From: Chiua virens
Lineage: Eukaryota; Basidiomycota; Agaricomycetes; Boletales; Boletaceae
DNA: 64,000 nt
NCBI GenBank assembly: GCA_019787685.1
Contig: JAHNUO010000001.1
Coordinates: forward strand, 2,294,001 to 2,358,000
Direction of reading: 5' to 3'
Part shown: in pieces, positions 1 through 10,177 of the stretch
How positions within the stretch are numbered: position 1 is the first letter of the stretch
Layout: each line of letters opens with the position of its first letter
Position numbers and translations under genes: made by a program
Notes under the pieces: generated by a model
Seen by the model: the letters and a program-made list of their open reading frames with translations, nothing else
The model's database searches: none
Told to the model about the DNA's origin: nothing

Positions 1-1547
1 TGCAAGGCCTCGAGGATATTCCTGATTTCTGGGATATTGACTTAGATGATGAAGATGAGGTTTTAAATTCTCACGAAGATGTGTCGAAACGCCCTGGTAG
101 GTTTATCGCGTGAAGCAGGTGCTAGTTGATTAGTGGTTCCCTAGGTGCAGACGGAGATGCAATCAAACTGCAACAACGTCAGTTGAATTCACCAGTGAAG
201 CAACAGATGGAACGAGATCCGAGAAAACGCCCGGACGGCAAGTACGAGTGAGTTCATTCTCCTTCAACTTGGCACCCGTACGAATATTTGTCCAGATGCA
301 ATCACCCTTGCAAGGACAAACTGAAGTGTCGCCATCTCTGGTACGTGGTGACTAAAATTTTTGACAACTAACGCCTGTTTCAGCTGCCAGGAGGGATTGC
401 TAGAACCCCCACGTGCGACGAAGAAGAAAGGAATTACACGTGATTCCGACGCGAAATCTGTTCCGCAACCCCGAAAAGTCATCACGGCGGGATCGCTACA
501 GGACGAACAGCGGAAACGGCAAGCGGTGCTCAATCAAAGCGTACCAGAGAGCCGAAGCTGCATCCAAAAAAATTCCCACGTCGTGCATGAGAATGCCAAT
601 GCTACATCAAATCCACTTCTTGTGGTGCCGAGTCTAGAGTTGACCAACCGTTCTAAGAAATCACGGAGCGATAAAGCCATGCCAAACTTTGACTTGCAGT
701 TGGCGACTTTGAAACGCTCGCGGTCGCCTTCCCCGGTATTAACGGATGGCTCTTGTGACGAGTTTCCATTAATTTCCGAGGGTTGGGAGCAAGATAACAT
801 GGCGTCAGAAGAAGCCGATGGATACGAGCTCCCACCACCGTCAAAACGGCGCCGAGCAGATGTTGGCATAACCTCATGCAAGCCATCCCTTTCGCCCCAA
901 AAGGTTTATTACATGTTGTGGATTTCGTCGTACTGAATGCGTGTCAGGTCAAATTGCACAAAAATCCTCGACCCTCTACCGAGCTTTCAGAGAAACGATT
1001 GTTTCTTTCTGACCCTGATAGCGACGTCGCGGCTGAGCGTTGCAACAGTCACTCTGTAACCACCGACCCGACTTTTTATCGCGATCACTCGGGAAGCCGT
1101 GCTCCTGCTTTTGTTGTCGGTCGAGTCTCTGCGAACGATTGGGACGTCAAACAAACAACCTCCGGCCAATGGTCTAGAGACAATGCAAACACCCACCTGA
1201 CCCTGCTTCGTGGTACTTTTGGAACGACCACTCCGCTCGGAAACACTCGACGATTCAGTCCATCTGCCTTAAGAAAGAAGAGCTCGTACGAAGACCTTTC
1301 TCCATCGAGGTTCAGGGGCTTTATACGGCGTCCGAAACCATATTCCCAAGACGATCGAACGGTTAACGATTCCACGGCCAATCTCTGTGGTCTCTCTTCC
1401 CCCGCGAGAAAACATGACGAAACCGGCGAAATCAGTTTTCAGACTCCCACCGATACCAGAGAGTCCAGGGACGCAACAGATGATGATCCTCTCGCGGAAT
1501 TCGACCGTTGGGTGGCAAGTGGAGCAGTAGAAATAGTTTCGGACTGA
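1..1547 (+). CDS. HFM1: HFM1/MER3-type meiotic DNA helicase, C-terminal part (5' truncated)
   Basis: Only the C-terminal part of this ATP-dependent helicase lies in the window; the helicase core is upstream. HFM1/MER3 family proteins promote crossover recombination in meiosis. The diagnostic feature is the small Cys/His cluster reading CNHPCKDKLKCRHLCCQEG, rebuilt by splicing, which matches the C-terminal zinc-binding motif I recall from fungal HFM1/MER3 proteins. Exons read as 3-96, 145-247, 296-340, 384-903 and 948-1547, in phase across four GT-AG introns of 43-48 nt. Downstream of the Cys/His motif lies a low-complexity Ser/Arg/Lys-rich tail of about 370 residues, ending at the stop at 1545-1547. 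The tail itself is not family-diagnostic. The assignment rests on the metal-binding motif; confidence is good for the family, lower for exact exon 1 limits. Confidence 0.85.
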
Positions 1548-1882
1548 AGCTTGACACCCCCTTTTTTCTCTATGAACTTGCAAACAGATTTTAAAAAAGA
1601 AACCCATGTTTTCTCGCCAACTGGGATAGAATGTTAATGTCGTACTTTGTGTTCTGACAAGTTCCATAGCCCAAAGTCCACATCGTGGGCATTCTTGAAA
1701 TTTACAGTAACAGGACCGACCGTTTACACGCAGTCAAGCTGACGTATATCAGTCGGTGCAGTATAAGTATATGCCACTTTTTATGATCACAGGATAGCGA
1801 ATCTACGTGTGCTATTATGGCTGACCAGAACTAATAGGTGATCGATTGATCTATGTGGTGAGTGGAACTTAGACCTTACTTA
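1548..1882. other. Convergent intergenic region
   Basis: A 335-bp gap between the 3' ends of the HFM1-type gene (plus strand) and TIM54 (minus strand). I see no ORF, repeat or RNA gene in it; it presumably carries both polyadenylation regions. Confidence 0.6.
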
Positions 1883-3407
1883 TTAAACACTCTCCAAACC
1901 CTCATCATCAATTCTCTGGGTGTCGAACACCCTCAGTACTCCTCTGAATCTCTCATCCCAATTGACCCCACTGCTTGGCCCGACAATCATCCAAGCACGC
2001 TCTTCCCCCCTCCACCTTAGTTCTTTATTGAGGCGCTCTGCCCTGAGCTCAACCTCGCTTGGCGGCGGGTTTTTTTCTTCTTCCTTGGTAGGCTCCCGCT
2101 CACCACGTGCAAGTTGGCGTGCGGTGGCTAAACGTTCGGGGAGGGTCTTGTAATATGATTTGCGGGATGAAGCTATGTTGGATATGGGAGAGTGAGGCAC
2201 AAGCACAGACTCGGAGGCAAGATCAAAGTCAAGATCGCCGCCTTGTGGTTGACCTTGGATGATATTTGGTTCCTTGCCTTCCTCGCTCTCTGTTTCCGCA
2301 TCTTTGCTGAGTTGCACGTCGTGGTCGAGATCGAGCATCGAGTCTGGACTTTGGAATTCACGGATTCTATTGATAACCAGAGAATAAGCAGCCTCACAAC
2401 CTATCCGTGTTTTGTGGCGCTCGTTGAAGAAACCCCAAATCATGTGAGGGATGAATCGGAAGCCAACGTAATTGACGGACGAAACAAGGAGGAGGGGGGG
2501 CTGGGGTGGGACGGTCGCAGGTGGCGAGGAGTCAGTGAGTGACGGGTTGGATATAGTAGGGTTTTGATGCTTGGGTTGACTAGGTAACTTGAGGGGAGAA
2601 AAGAGTGCATTATGCGAAGAGGGGAGACGGGACGGGGTTGGTATTGGTTCAGCATTTGGGTCATCCACGATTCCGACTGGAGGACTCTGGGAATCATCAT
2701 CTGTGTCGTCGAACATTCCATCTGACGCTAGTTCCTGTGCTAATTTCTCCTCTTTGTCTATGAGCTCTAGTCCGGCACTCCAGCCACGTTTGAGACCAGC
2801 CATGTATTCCTTAAAAGTGTGTCTTCCTATAAGGACGACGCCTCCTTCCAATTCTCGTGTACGTTTTTGCTCTGGAGTGAGCCGACCGGGGAGTGGTAGT
2901 GACAGCCCGGGTGACTGGTCAACCCCCGCGGTGAGACGACGGTCTTTAATTATGGCGGAGGCGACACGCTCGGCAAGGTCACCTGAATGACGGGTGCCAA
3001 TAATCTCGTAGTCAATAGCAGCTGCAACTAACGTGGGCTGTGATATATGAGTTGCAATACTACGCCGATCGGGGGAACGTCATACACACTTTAACGTACT
3101 TCTTGAAGAACCTGACAGCCTGAGTATGGTCCTCGTCTCCGGGCCATTTGGCACCATACACGACCACCTTGCGGGGGAGTTCCGTACTCTTCATGGGCCC
3201 ATCGGCGAGATGTTTGACACGGTCGACGTACGACTGGCGGATGGTGCGTGCTTGGCGACGGTCGTATGCATAGTAAGAGATAAGGGAAGAAGAGACTGTA
3301 ATGAAAATGCACCAATTTCTGGAGGGAAGGCGTGGTCGCGCGGAGAGCCAATTGGCAGGGATGCCTGTGTACTCGAGAGCAGCCCGAACGCCAGACTTGC
3401 GCGACAT
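1883..3407 (-). CDS. TIM54: TIM54, mitochondrial inner-membrane translocase subunit
   Basis: Encodes a TIM54-family subunit of the TIM22 complex, which inserts carrier proteins into the mitochondrial inner membrane. Two exons on the minus strand (3407-3090 and 3037-1883) with one 52-nt intron give 490 codons, close to the yeast protein's length. The N-terminus carries the family motif around RAALEYTGIPANW, followed by SRNW and a hydrophobic segment (ITVSSSLISYYAY) that is the membrane anchor. Exon 2 continues with VAAAIDYEIIGTRHSGDLA, and the C-terminal half contains RFIPHMIWGFFNERHKTRIG, also typical of the family. The start chosen is the ATG directly before SRKSGVRAALEYTG; an upstream in-frame extension lacks family similarity. 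It is divergent from SNW1 across 138 bp. Confidence 0.9.
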
Positions 3408-3545
3408 AACTTGCAAAGAACGCGTCGGAATTCGGAAATAATATTTCAGCATAGCCACGACGGTACAAACAAAATTAAACAGGATGCTGACATAATTCAA
3501 GATATTGTATTCAACGTCCAAGTTCCGTTCTGTCATCATCGACGT
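3408..3545. promoter_or_regulatory. Shared divergent promoter TIM54 / SNW1
   Basis: Only 138 bp separate the start codons of TIM54 (minus) and SNW1 (plus), so both core promoters must lie here or extend into the opposite gene's first exon. No clear TATA box was identified. Confidence 0.5.
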
Positions 3546-5497
3546 ATGGCTGCCCTCGCTGCGTACGTGATCTCATATTTTCTTGGTAAATCAACTCAAC
3601 CTTCTTGCCAGTGCACTACCGCAACCTATCTACGTTTCCGCTGCCCCGGACGAAGAAGACCAAGTTTCCCCTGCAATCCCATCCCAATCCTTGACTGTCA
3701 GAGCGGCCATCCCTCCTTACGGGAAACGCAGAGGATGGAAGCCGACATCACCAGAGGACTTTGGTGCGTTCCGTTCATTCTGTCTCAAGCACCCATTTTA
3801 CTCATTTGCCACAGGTGATGGTGGAGCATATCCCGAGTGTCATGTCGCTCAGTATCCGCTCAACCTCGGAAAGAAAAAGGTCGGTTGAACCATGTCACTC
3901 GAAGACATTTCCACTGACAAATATTCCAGACACAAGCAGGAAACACTCTCGCCTTACAGGTGGACTCCGAAGGTAACGTTCGATACGATGCCATCGCACA
4001 TCAAGGGCAGAGAGCGGGCAAGATTGTGCAATCTCAATTCAGAGACCTCGTCCCACTCTTACACCGGAAAGATTTTAACGATGATCAACGTACAATGGAG
4101 AGGCCCTCCGAAGAAGACGTTCAGGCCACTGCGGAGCGCACCAGACAAGCTCTCGAAAAGTTGGTTACTGGAAAGATTAAAGCTGCCCAGCCCAAGAATG
4201 TACCTGATGGAGTCGGTAAGACCACATATGTTCGATATACCCCGGGTCAGCAGCAAGGCGGAGACGGTCTGAAGCAAAGGATCATCAAGATGTCTGAAGT
4301 GGTTGAAGATCCATTGGAGCCCCCTCGCTTTAAGCACAAGAAGATCCCACGAGGGCCACCTAGTCCACCCCCACCTGTTTTGCGGAGCCCACCACGAAAA
4401 GCGACGGCTGCCGAGCAGAAAGAATGGATGATCCCTCCATGCATATCAAATTGGAAAAATAACAAGGGTTTTACCATTCCACTCGACAAACGTTTGGCTG
4501 CCGATGGACGGGGTCTCCAAGATGTCGGTTTCCCTCATAGTCTTCTTTGTTCACAGTCGTGCTCACCATTTACGCTCCCTAGGTATCCATCAATGATAAC
4601 TTTGCCAAATTCTCTGAAGCTTTGTTCATCGCTGACAGGCACGCTCGCGAAGAAGTCCGACAACGAGCACTTATGCAACAAAAACTGACACAAAAGGAAA
4701 AGGAAGCCAAGGAAGAGAACCTCCGTCTTCTGGCTCAGCGAGCACGCGAAGAACGCAGTGGTGCTGCTCCATCCACGTCCTCACGGCCCACAGCGGAGTC
4801 TCGTGCTGTTGTTACCTCTGCATTAGGAGGATATGGGAGCGAGTCGGAGGCTGCGTCGGAGGCTGCTAACTCAGAAGCTGAAGAGGACGAAGAAGCTGCC
4901 AAGATTAGGGATTCCATGCGTGCGGAGAAACGCCGTGAACGCGAGCGGGAAATGCGAATGTCAAACATGGGTACGGAGCAGCGCGCCAAGATGCTTGCTC
5001 GTCAGCAGAATCGTGACATTTCAGAGAAGATCGCACTTGGCCTTGCGAAACCGACCTTATCCAAGGAGAGTATGTTGGACTCGCGACTTTTCAATAGGGA
5101 ACAACTCAACAATTCGTTTGGCGACGATGAAAACTATTCGTTATATGACCGACCATTATTCCATGGGTCAACTGCAGCGGCGGCGATCTACAAAGCACGT
5201 GGTAATATTGCTGCAGAAGGAAGCAATGAAGAAGCGTTTGGTGGGGGGACAGAAGAGGGGATAGGGCAAGCCCTCTCTAATGACCGCTTCGGCCTTGGCC
5301 AACCGCGGGTAGGATTTGAGGGTGCAAACGAACAGGAGGTGAAAGAGGGACCTGTACAGTTCGAGAAGGACTCAGGGGATGTGTTTGGGTTGGACAAGTT
5401 CTTGGACGAGGCGAAGGGGGGTCGGAAACGAGGATTGGACACGGATGTGGGAAACTCAAGGAAAAGGGTACAGCTGGAGAAGGCGGGGGACGTGTAA
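3546..5497 (+). CDS. SNW1: SNW1/SKIP/Prp45 pre-mRNA splicing factor
   Basis: Encodes the SNW/SKIP-domain spliceosome component (Prp45 in yeast, SNW1 in human), which joins the NineTeen-associated complex and supports catalytic activation. Five exons (3546-3562, 3612-3763, 3815-3879, 3930-4523, 4583-5497) sum to 1743 nt, 580 aa, in phase throughout. Family motifs appear in order: PPYGKRRGWKP and DFGDGGAYPECHVAQYPLN near the N-terminus, VDSEGNVRYDAIA, the name-giving CISNWKNNKGFTIPLDKR, then DNFAKFSEALFIADRHARE followed by a charged coiled-coil region. The C-terminal third is acidic and Lys/Arg-rich, as expected. The first coding exon is only 17 nt. No frame problem was found, in contrast with several genes further along the window. 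Confidence 0.95.
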
Positions 5498-5895
5498 TCC
5501 TGACTCCTTGTTCTCTAGTTATCATTAGACTAGCTCATTATGTAGTTGTGACTTCGTCCATGCTTAACGGGTATCCATGGCACGTTGGCATGGCGCCACT
5601 CTTCTTGTTTCATTCAGTTCTCCTTCCTGCAATTTGTTTTACTCCCCATCGACACGAGGTCGCCTACCGTTCGTTACATCCTTCTCCACCTGCGATTTTT
5701 TTCACGCTCTTTGTGTTACACGTCCTGGACAGCACATCCCACTCAGCCTATCACTGACATCTGATCGTTTCTTATCAGCATAAGGCAACATTATTACGAT
5801 TTCAAAGACCAGATCTTGTAAAAGCCCCATTGCTACCTTCACGTTGACCTAGCTTTCATCAACCTTCACCCTCGCCTTCAAAACAAAGTCGCAGT
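5498..5895. other. Intergenic region upstream of SH3 protein gene
   Basis: About 400 bp, pyrimidine-rich toward the start codon at 5896 (runs of CT and CTTC), consistent with a fungal promoter and 5' leader. No supported gene. Confidence 0.5.
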
Positions 5896-7062
5896 ATGCA
5901 CGCGGAAATGCGGCGTATGCCTGTTGAGCGGGCTCGCCACGCGAAGCGCCTGGGACACGCCGACGTTGGGTCAGGACCCAATTTCGCCGTCGTCGCTGCT
6001 AGCAGCAACGGTAGTGGAACGCCGACGAGTGTCCAGCAGAGTGCGACCAGTGCAATTCCGGCGTCCACTCAGACTCCTTCATCTACACTTCAATCTTCAA
6101 GCAACACACTTCCTTCTTCCTCGCCCACTCAATCTTCTTCTGCATCCACTTCCATTACTAGCTCATCGACTTCGTCCGTCGCCGTCTCTACCGACACAAA
6201 GTTATCTACGTCGATTACGCCGTCTTCGTCCTCCACTATTCAACCAACCATACCAGTGTCCACAGCACCCACTCCTTCTTCCATCTCTACACAACAGGCG
6301 AATTCCGCCGCGGCAACGAACTCCGGCCTCTCTGGTGGCGCACTTGCCGGGATTATCGCCGGATCTGTTATAGTCGGCGTAGCAATCCTCGTATTTTTCA
6401 TTCGAAAGACCTATCTTCGTCGCCGAGAGCGCAAGCGCATCTCGTGGTCTGGGATTCCAGGGATGGGAGCAGGATTCTCCGATGAACCCAAATTTCCAGA
6501 TCTCACTGAACAGCCGGCGTCCTTTACCAGCGCCGTCAATGCCCCAAAAAGAAGTGCACCTTTATCACCTTTTGAACCCCATGGTCAATCCATGTACTCC
6601 ACTCCTGTTTCGCCCGTCACGCGCATACATCCCTCAGCCATGCCCACCTACGGAGTTCCTACGCCTCCTCCAGCAACATTCAACAACCCTGCCCCAGTCG
6701 CTGCTTACCCCACGCAACCATTTTCTTCGACATACGGCCCTAGGATCGTTCCTGCGTTTGCCGTGCCACGTGTAGCGACGGGCATTGCCTCGACTTCGCC
6801 TGGACGTGCACAGCCTCTTGAGGCAATGGTCAAGTGTACATTCGTACCCAATCTTCCGGATGAACTTTCTATCATGACCGGGCAACCCATCTTCGTCATT
6901 GAACAGTATGATGACGGCTGGGCCTTGTGCGCGGATGGAAGAGGAGAGCAGGGAATGGTTCCCCGTGAATGTTTAGACCTCGCAAGCTCCGACCAGCCTG
7001 ATATAGGTTGGAGCAATATGAGAAGGATGAGTAGCTTGAACCCTGACGGACAGAGGTTTTAG
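5896..7062 (+). CDS. Single-pass membrane protein with C-terminal SH3 domain
   Basis: An intronless 388-codon ORF with a clear architecture: a Ser/Thr-rich, probably O-mannosylated region (about residues 36-145), one transmembrane helix (about 148-169, GALAGIIAGSVIVGVAILVF) followed by a basic stop-transfer stretch KTYLRRRERKR, a Pro-rich cytoplasmic linker, and an SH3 domain near residues 310-363. In the SH3 domain the ALYDY-equivalent is poorly kept (VKCTFVPNLPDELS), but the DDGWALC and GMVPRECLDL elements are clear. The layout resembles yeast Fus1 and related basidiomycete membrane SH3 proteins, suggesting a scaffold at the plasma membrane linking wall or mating signals to cytoskeletal partners; that role is inference. 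No cleavable signal peptide is obvious at the N-terminus. Confidence 0.8.
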   Translation: MHAEMRRMPVERARHAKRLGHADVGSGPNFAVVAASSNGSGTPTSVQQSATSAIPASTQTPSSTLQSSSNTLPSSSPTQSSSASTSITSSSTSSVAVSTDTKLSTSITPSSSSTIQPTIPVSTAPTPSSISTQQANSAAATNSGLSGGALAGIIAGSVIVGVAILVFFIRKTYLRRRERKRISWSGIPGMGAGFSDEPKFPDLTEQPASFTSAVNAPKRSAPLSPFEPHGQSMYSTPVSPVTRIHPSAMPTYGVPTPPPATFNNPAPVAAYPTQPFSSTYGPRIVPAFAVPRVATGIASTSPGRAQPLEAMVKCTFVPNLPDELSIMTGQPIFVIEQYDDGWALCADGRGEQGMVPRECLDLASSDQPDIGWSNMRRMSSLNPDGQRF

Positions 7063-8803
7063 TCGTTTTGGCCAAGATTTTGGACAGGTAGGAGGATACA
7101 TATTCGAAACCGCTCAAATGATGCTGACGCACCACCAACTCGTCACAGTATTTATTATGATATCCGCCTACCTTTTACGCCCCTCGGCATCACACGAAGT
7201 GATGCATGTAGCCCTTCAATATAAATACCGTTCCGTACGGGATCCGTTGTAGCTTGGTTTATTTGAAGAAGGTGATCGAGCTGTAGTACGACTTTGATAG
7301 CACCCTTATAATGGTGTACTTTACTACTCGATCTGTATGCGAGCGGATTCTTTCCTTTTGTTACACTTCCAGTTCATGTGATGCTCAATGCTTTGTGTGA
7401 CTGATGCCGAAGACACTCACCGGGGAATGACATCTGTTGCCCGAGTTTACAACGTTCACAAACTTGAGTTCCTCAGTAGTATGCTGGAGGCTATCATGGC
7501 ATGACGTGATGTATGAACAGTCTGTGAACGGCAACAAATTGGCAGTGTAACCAGCTAAATAATATGTATCGAAGGTATTTCAATGGTTCGGTCACGACAG
7601 TCCCGCTCGCGATCTCGCATCGACCTCCTGGCGTTCAATCTGAGACGAGTGAGAAGAATGAACTTTGCCCAAGGAAAAATGGCTTACGCTGACAACATCG
7701 AGTTTATGTATGCTGTCGTGATAACTACTATGAGTGCTTCACAAAATAGTGAGAGGAGACATACATCGACTCAGGACGACCCCGGTTATTTCAACCCAGT
7801 ACTTGTGTTCTTGTATGAGGTACTTTGTGTGGCAAACACTACATACACTCGTGCTACGGAACTAGGATGCGAAACGCTGGGAGCCAGATCCCCGAAAAGC
7901 GGATTGTCGTAATTATAACATGTCCGAGTTGCACCGGAGGCGGCAACGATTTTACCGTGAAAAGTACAAGTGTGTACAGTCATTACCGGCCGTTTGAGCC
8001 AGGAAATTTTTGATGCACTATAAAAATATTTCTGAATCAGATTTCTTAGATCGCATCACACCATATCTATTGTACTGTAAGGACACAAGTCTAGTTAGAT
8101 ACTTGAATGCATCGTGTTCGTGGTTCGTGTGGTGTACATAAATCAGCAAAACGCTTCTTATCGGCTCTCGACCATCGTTTGAGCCAGTTCCAAATTAGGC
8201 ATATCATTCTGATAACGAGGCTATCGCCGCACAGCATTCCCACTCCGCTCAATCCTCGTCGGTGGTCTGAGTTGCCGACCGGCGCCAACACTTTCATCAT
8301 GTCTATATTTGGTTAATCATACATTGATAACGAGATAAAGTGTCAAAGACAACCTCCTGCTTCGGCATCGAGCTGGCAGCTTGCACAGTTGTTTGATCCA
8401 TCCAAATTTTAGCTAAAGTGGTGGTCATAAGTTTGGTTAATGTTGTACACACATAAAAAATCATCAATCTGGGTGGAGGATTGATTGTATGTGTGAAAAC
8501 ACACAAAATGACATATAGAATTGTTCATCACAAGGAATCAGCATGCTCTAATTTTTCTGTAGTCTGTACACAGTAAACAAGGTATAGATGTCCATGATGA
8601 TCACTCATTAAATCAATATATATTTGCTCTGGTGAGGTGTTGGGACGGGTTGGCTCAAACGGTGGTGGTGGCTCAAACGGCCGGTAATGACTGTACAAGG
8701 TATAGTAATACACAGGTGATCAAGTCACTCAGGTCGGCTACTACAAATACAATCCTGAATTTCGCCTCATGTCAATGCCTCACAGTCCTTCATACCTTTG
8801 CTC
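7063..8803. other. Gene-poor intergenic stretch containing a MITE
   Basis: A 1.7-kb stretch with no convincing gene. ORFs up to about 110 codons occur (for example 7583-7912, Arg/Ser-rich at the start) but show no domain and no splice-supported extension. The right half is occupied by the inverted-repeat element annotated at 7977-8693. The segment 7063-7250 is the likely 3' flank of the SH3 gene. Confidence 0.6.
7977..8693. mobile_element. Non-autonomous DNA transposon (MITE), Tc1/mariner-like termini
   Basis: The left end 7977-8001 starts CAGTCATTACCGG and the right end 8669-8693 is its exact 25-nt reverse complement. Each end is flanked by TA (7975-7976 and 8694-8695), as expected for the TA target-site duplication of Tc1/mariner superfamily elements. 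The 717-bp interior has no transposase ORF, so it would be non-autonomous. The core CGTTTGAGCC of the terminal repeat recurs inside the element: once in direct orientation near 8175 and once inverted just inside the right end (8652-8662), like subterminal transposase-binding repeats. No second copy of the full terminal repeat was noticed in the window. Confidence 0.7.
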
Positions 8804-9993
8804 TCAATTGGCGTCCTTGTTTTGCTTGAACTTGTGACGAACCACCACATAAGCGTCACTTGTTGGGTCCCCCTCGACGGCTTCAATATCGCCAGCCACG
8901 ACGCCAGCACCCTCAGGCTTGTATTTTTTCCTAAAATGTAGAATGAGAACGGAGGTAGGAAATGGAATGCAGTTTGAAAGCATACCTTTCCTCACGAATC
9001 AGGGTGAGGTCATGGGAAAGAAGACCGTGGCCTGCAACGGGTCCCCAGTACGATGTTCCTGCCAACGATCCAATGATGCAGGTACCGACGAGGATAGACA
9101 AGTAGAAGCGGTACTGGGAATACCATTTCGGCGCTGAAGAAGGAAGTCAGCACCAGTGATCAGGTTGTATGCCAAACGGAGACGACTCACTCCAGCCGGC
9201 CGCGGTGGCCCTGTTATCGGCATACCAGAGCGCGGTGAAGCCAAGCCACTGGCATAATAGAGCAGAGGTTGGCTGAAGAGCGATAGTGGACCAAGCGATG
9301 ACGGCAGGGGATACTCCCAAAATAAGGCGAGGATAGCCCTTATAACCGCCGAGGCCGGCAAACTCCATGCCCCAATGGAGCGCACCTGCCACGAGATGAG
9401 ATCTAAAATAGTAAGTAGGGGAATCAGACGCACCGAGGAAGGAAAGTAGGACAGCGCCATAGGTCACTTGGAAGTTGAGGGCTTGATCCAGGATGGTGAG
9501 TGCAACACCGGGATCAATGTTCGTGAGCGTGCCCGCGGTAGCCAGGCCAGCCTGGTAAGAAAGATAGACAGTCGTCCCTGCGGATGCGATATAGGGCAAG
9601 CCGCCAGCGAGGCCCATGACAAGGTACGGAGTGGGGACTGTTGTGGCGACTGCCGTAGTGATTCCAATCTGACAATGGCAATTGAGTAGGGACAGAGAGA
9701 GGCAGCTGTAGACGTACGAAGGAGTCCTTCACGGGCTTGACACTATCGACGGTGAACACGCCACCGGCGATGGAGCGGGCCCAATCTGTGAGGGAGTTTC
9801 CAACTTCTTCTTTCACGTTCTGCCGAGCGTGCTCGATGGTCTGGCTGCCCGGTCTTCCAGAGACCGAGCTTGCCGCGAAGCGGACATTAAGAAGAGGTAG
9901 CGCAGACCTGAGGGAGGGCTGCTGGAAACGACGCGCGCCACGCAGGGCAGGTGCGAGCACGATTGATCGAAGCGGGCGAGAAAGAACACTCAT
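8804..9993 (-). CDS. TMEM69-like DUF3429 mitochondrial membrane protein
   Basis: Five exons on the minus strand (9993-9718, 9668-9434, 9385-9191, 9133-8986, 8930-8804) total 981 nt, 326 aa. The N-terminus is Arg/Ser/Ala-rich without acids (SVLSRPLRSIVLAPALRGA), a typical mitochondrial presequence. The middle holds several hydrophobic helices with GGLPYIASA, GALHWGMEFAGLGG and LGFTALWYADNRATA, characteristic of the DUF3429/TMEM69 family, then PKWYSQYRFYLSILVG before the last exon. The family is a mitochondrial inner-membrane protein whose molecular activity is not established. All four introns (48-57 nt) keep phase. The C-terminal tail is hydrophilic and short. Confidence 0.85.
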
Positions 9994-10177
9994 GACAATC
10001 GAGTTGAAGTTGAGTAACAAGCACGAATGCACTTATAATACCCCTATAAGTCGACATCGCGTGACACGCGTCGTGGCCGCCGGGAACTTACTGCGCTCAA
10101 TGGTGTAGTCAGCTCACTTCTCACAGACCCTGAATTCGGGACATTCGTGGACATTAAGTTACGCTGTGACCCATTCA

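Noticed and set aside
2192..2542. Plus-strand ORFs opposite TIM54 (also 1920-2153 and 2589-2990)
   Set aside because: They are antisense shadows of the long TIM54 coding exon and show no family motif.
7583..7912. 109-codon plus-strand ORF starting with an Arg/Ser-rich segment
   Set aside because: No domain, no supporting introns, lies in a gene-poor region next to a transposon-like element; composition looks random after the first 20 residues.
8528..8713. Minus-strand ORF with a repeated PFEP motif at the end of the MITE
   Set aside because: The peptide repeat is merely the translation of the terminal and subterminal CGTTTGAGCC repeats; not a gene.
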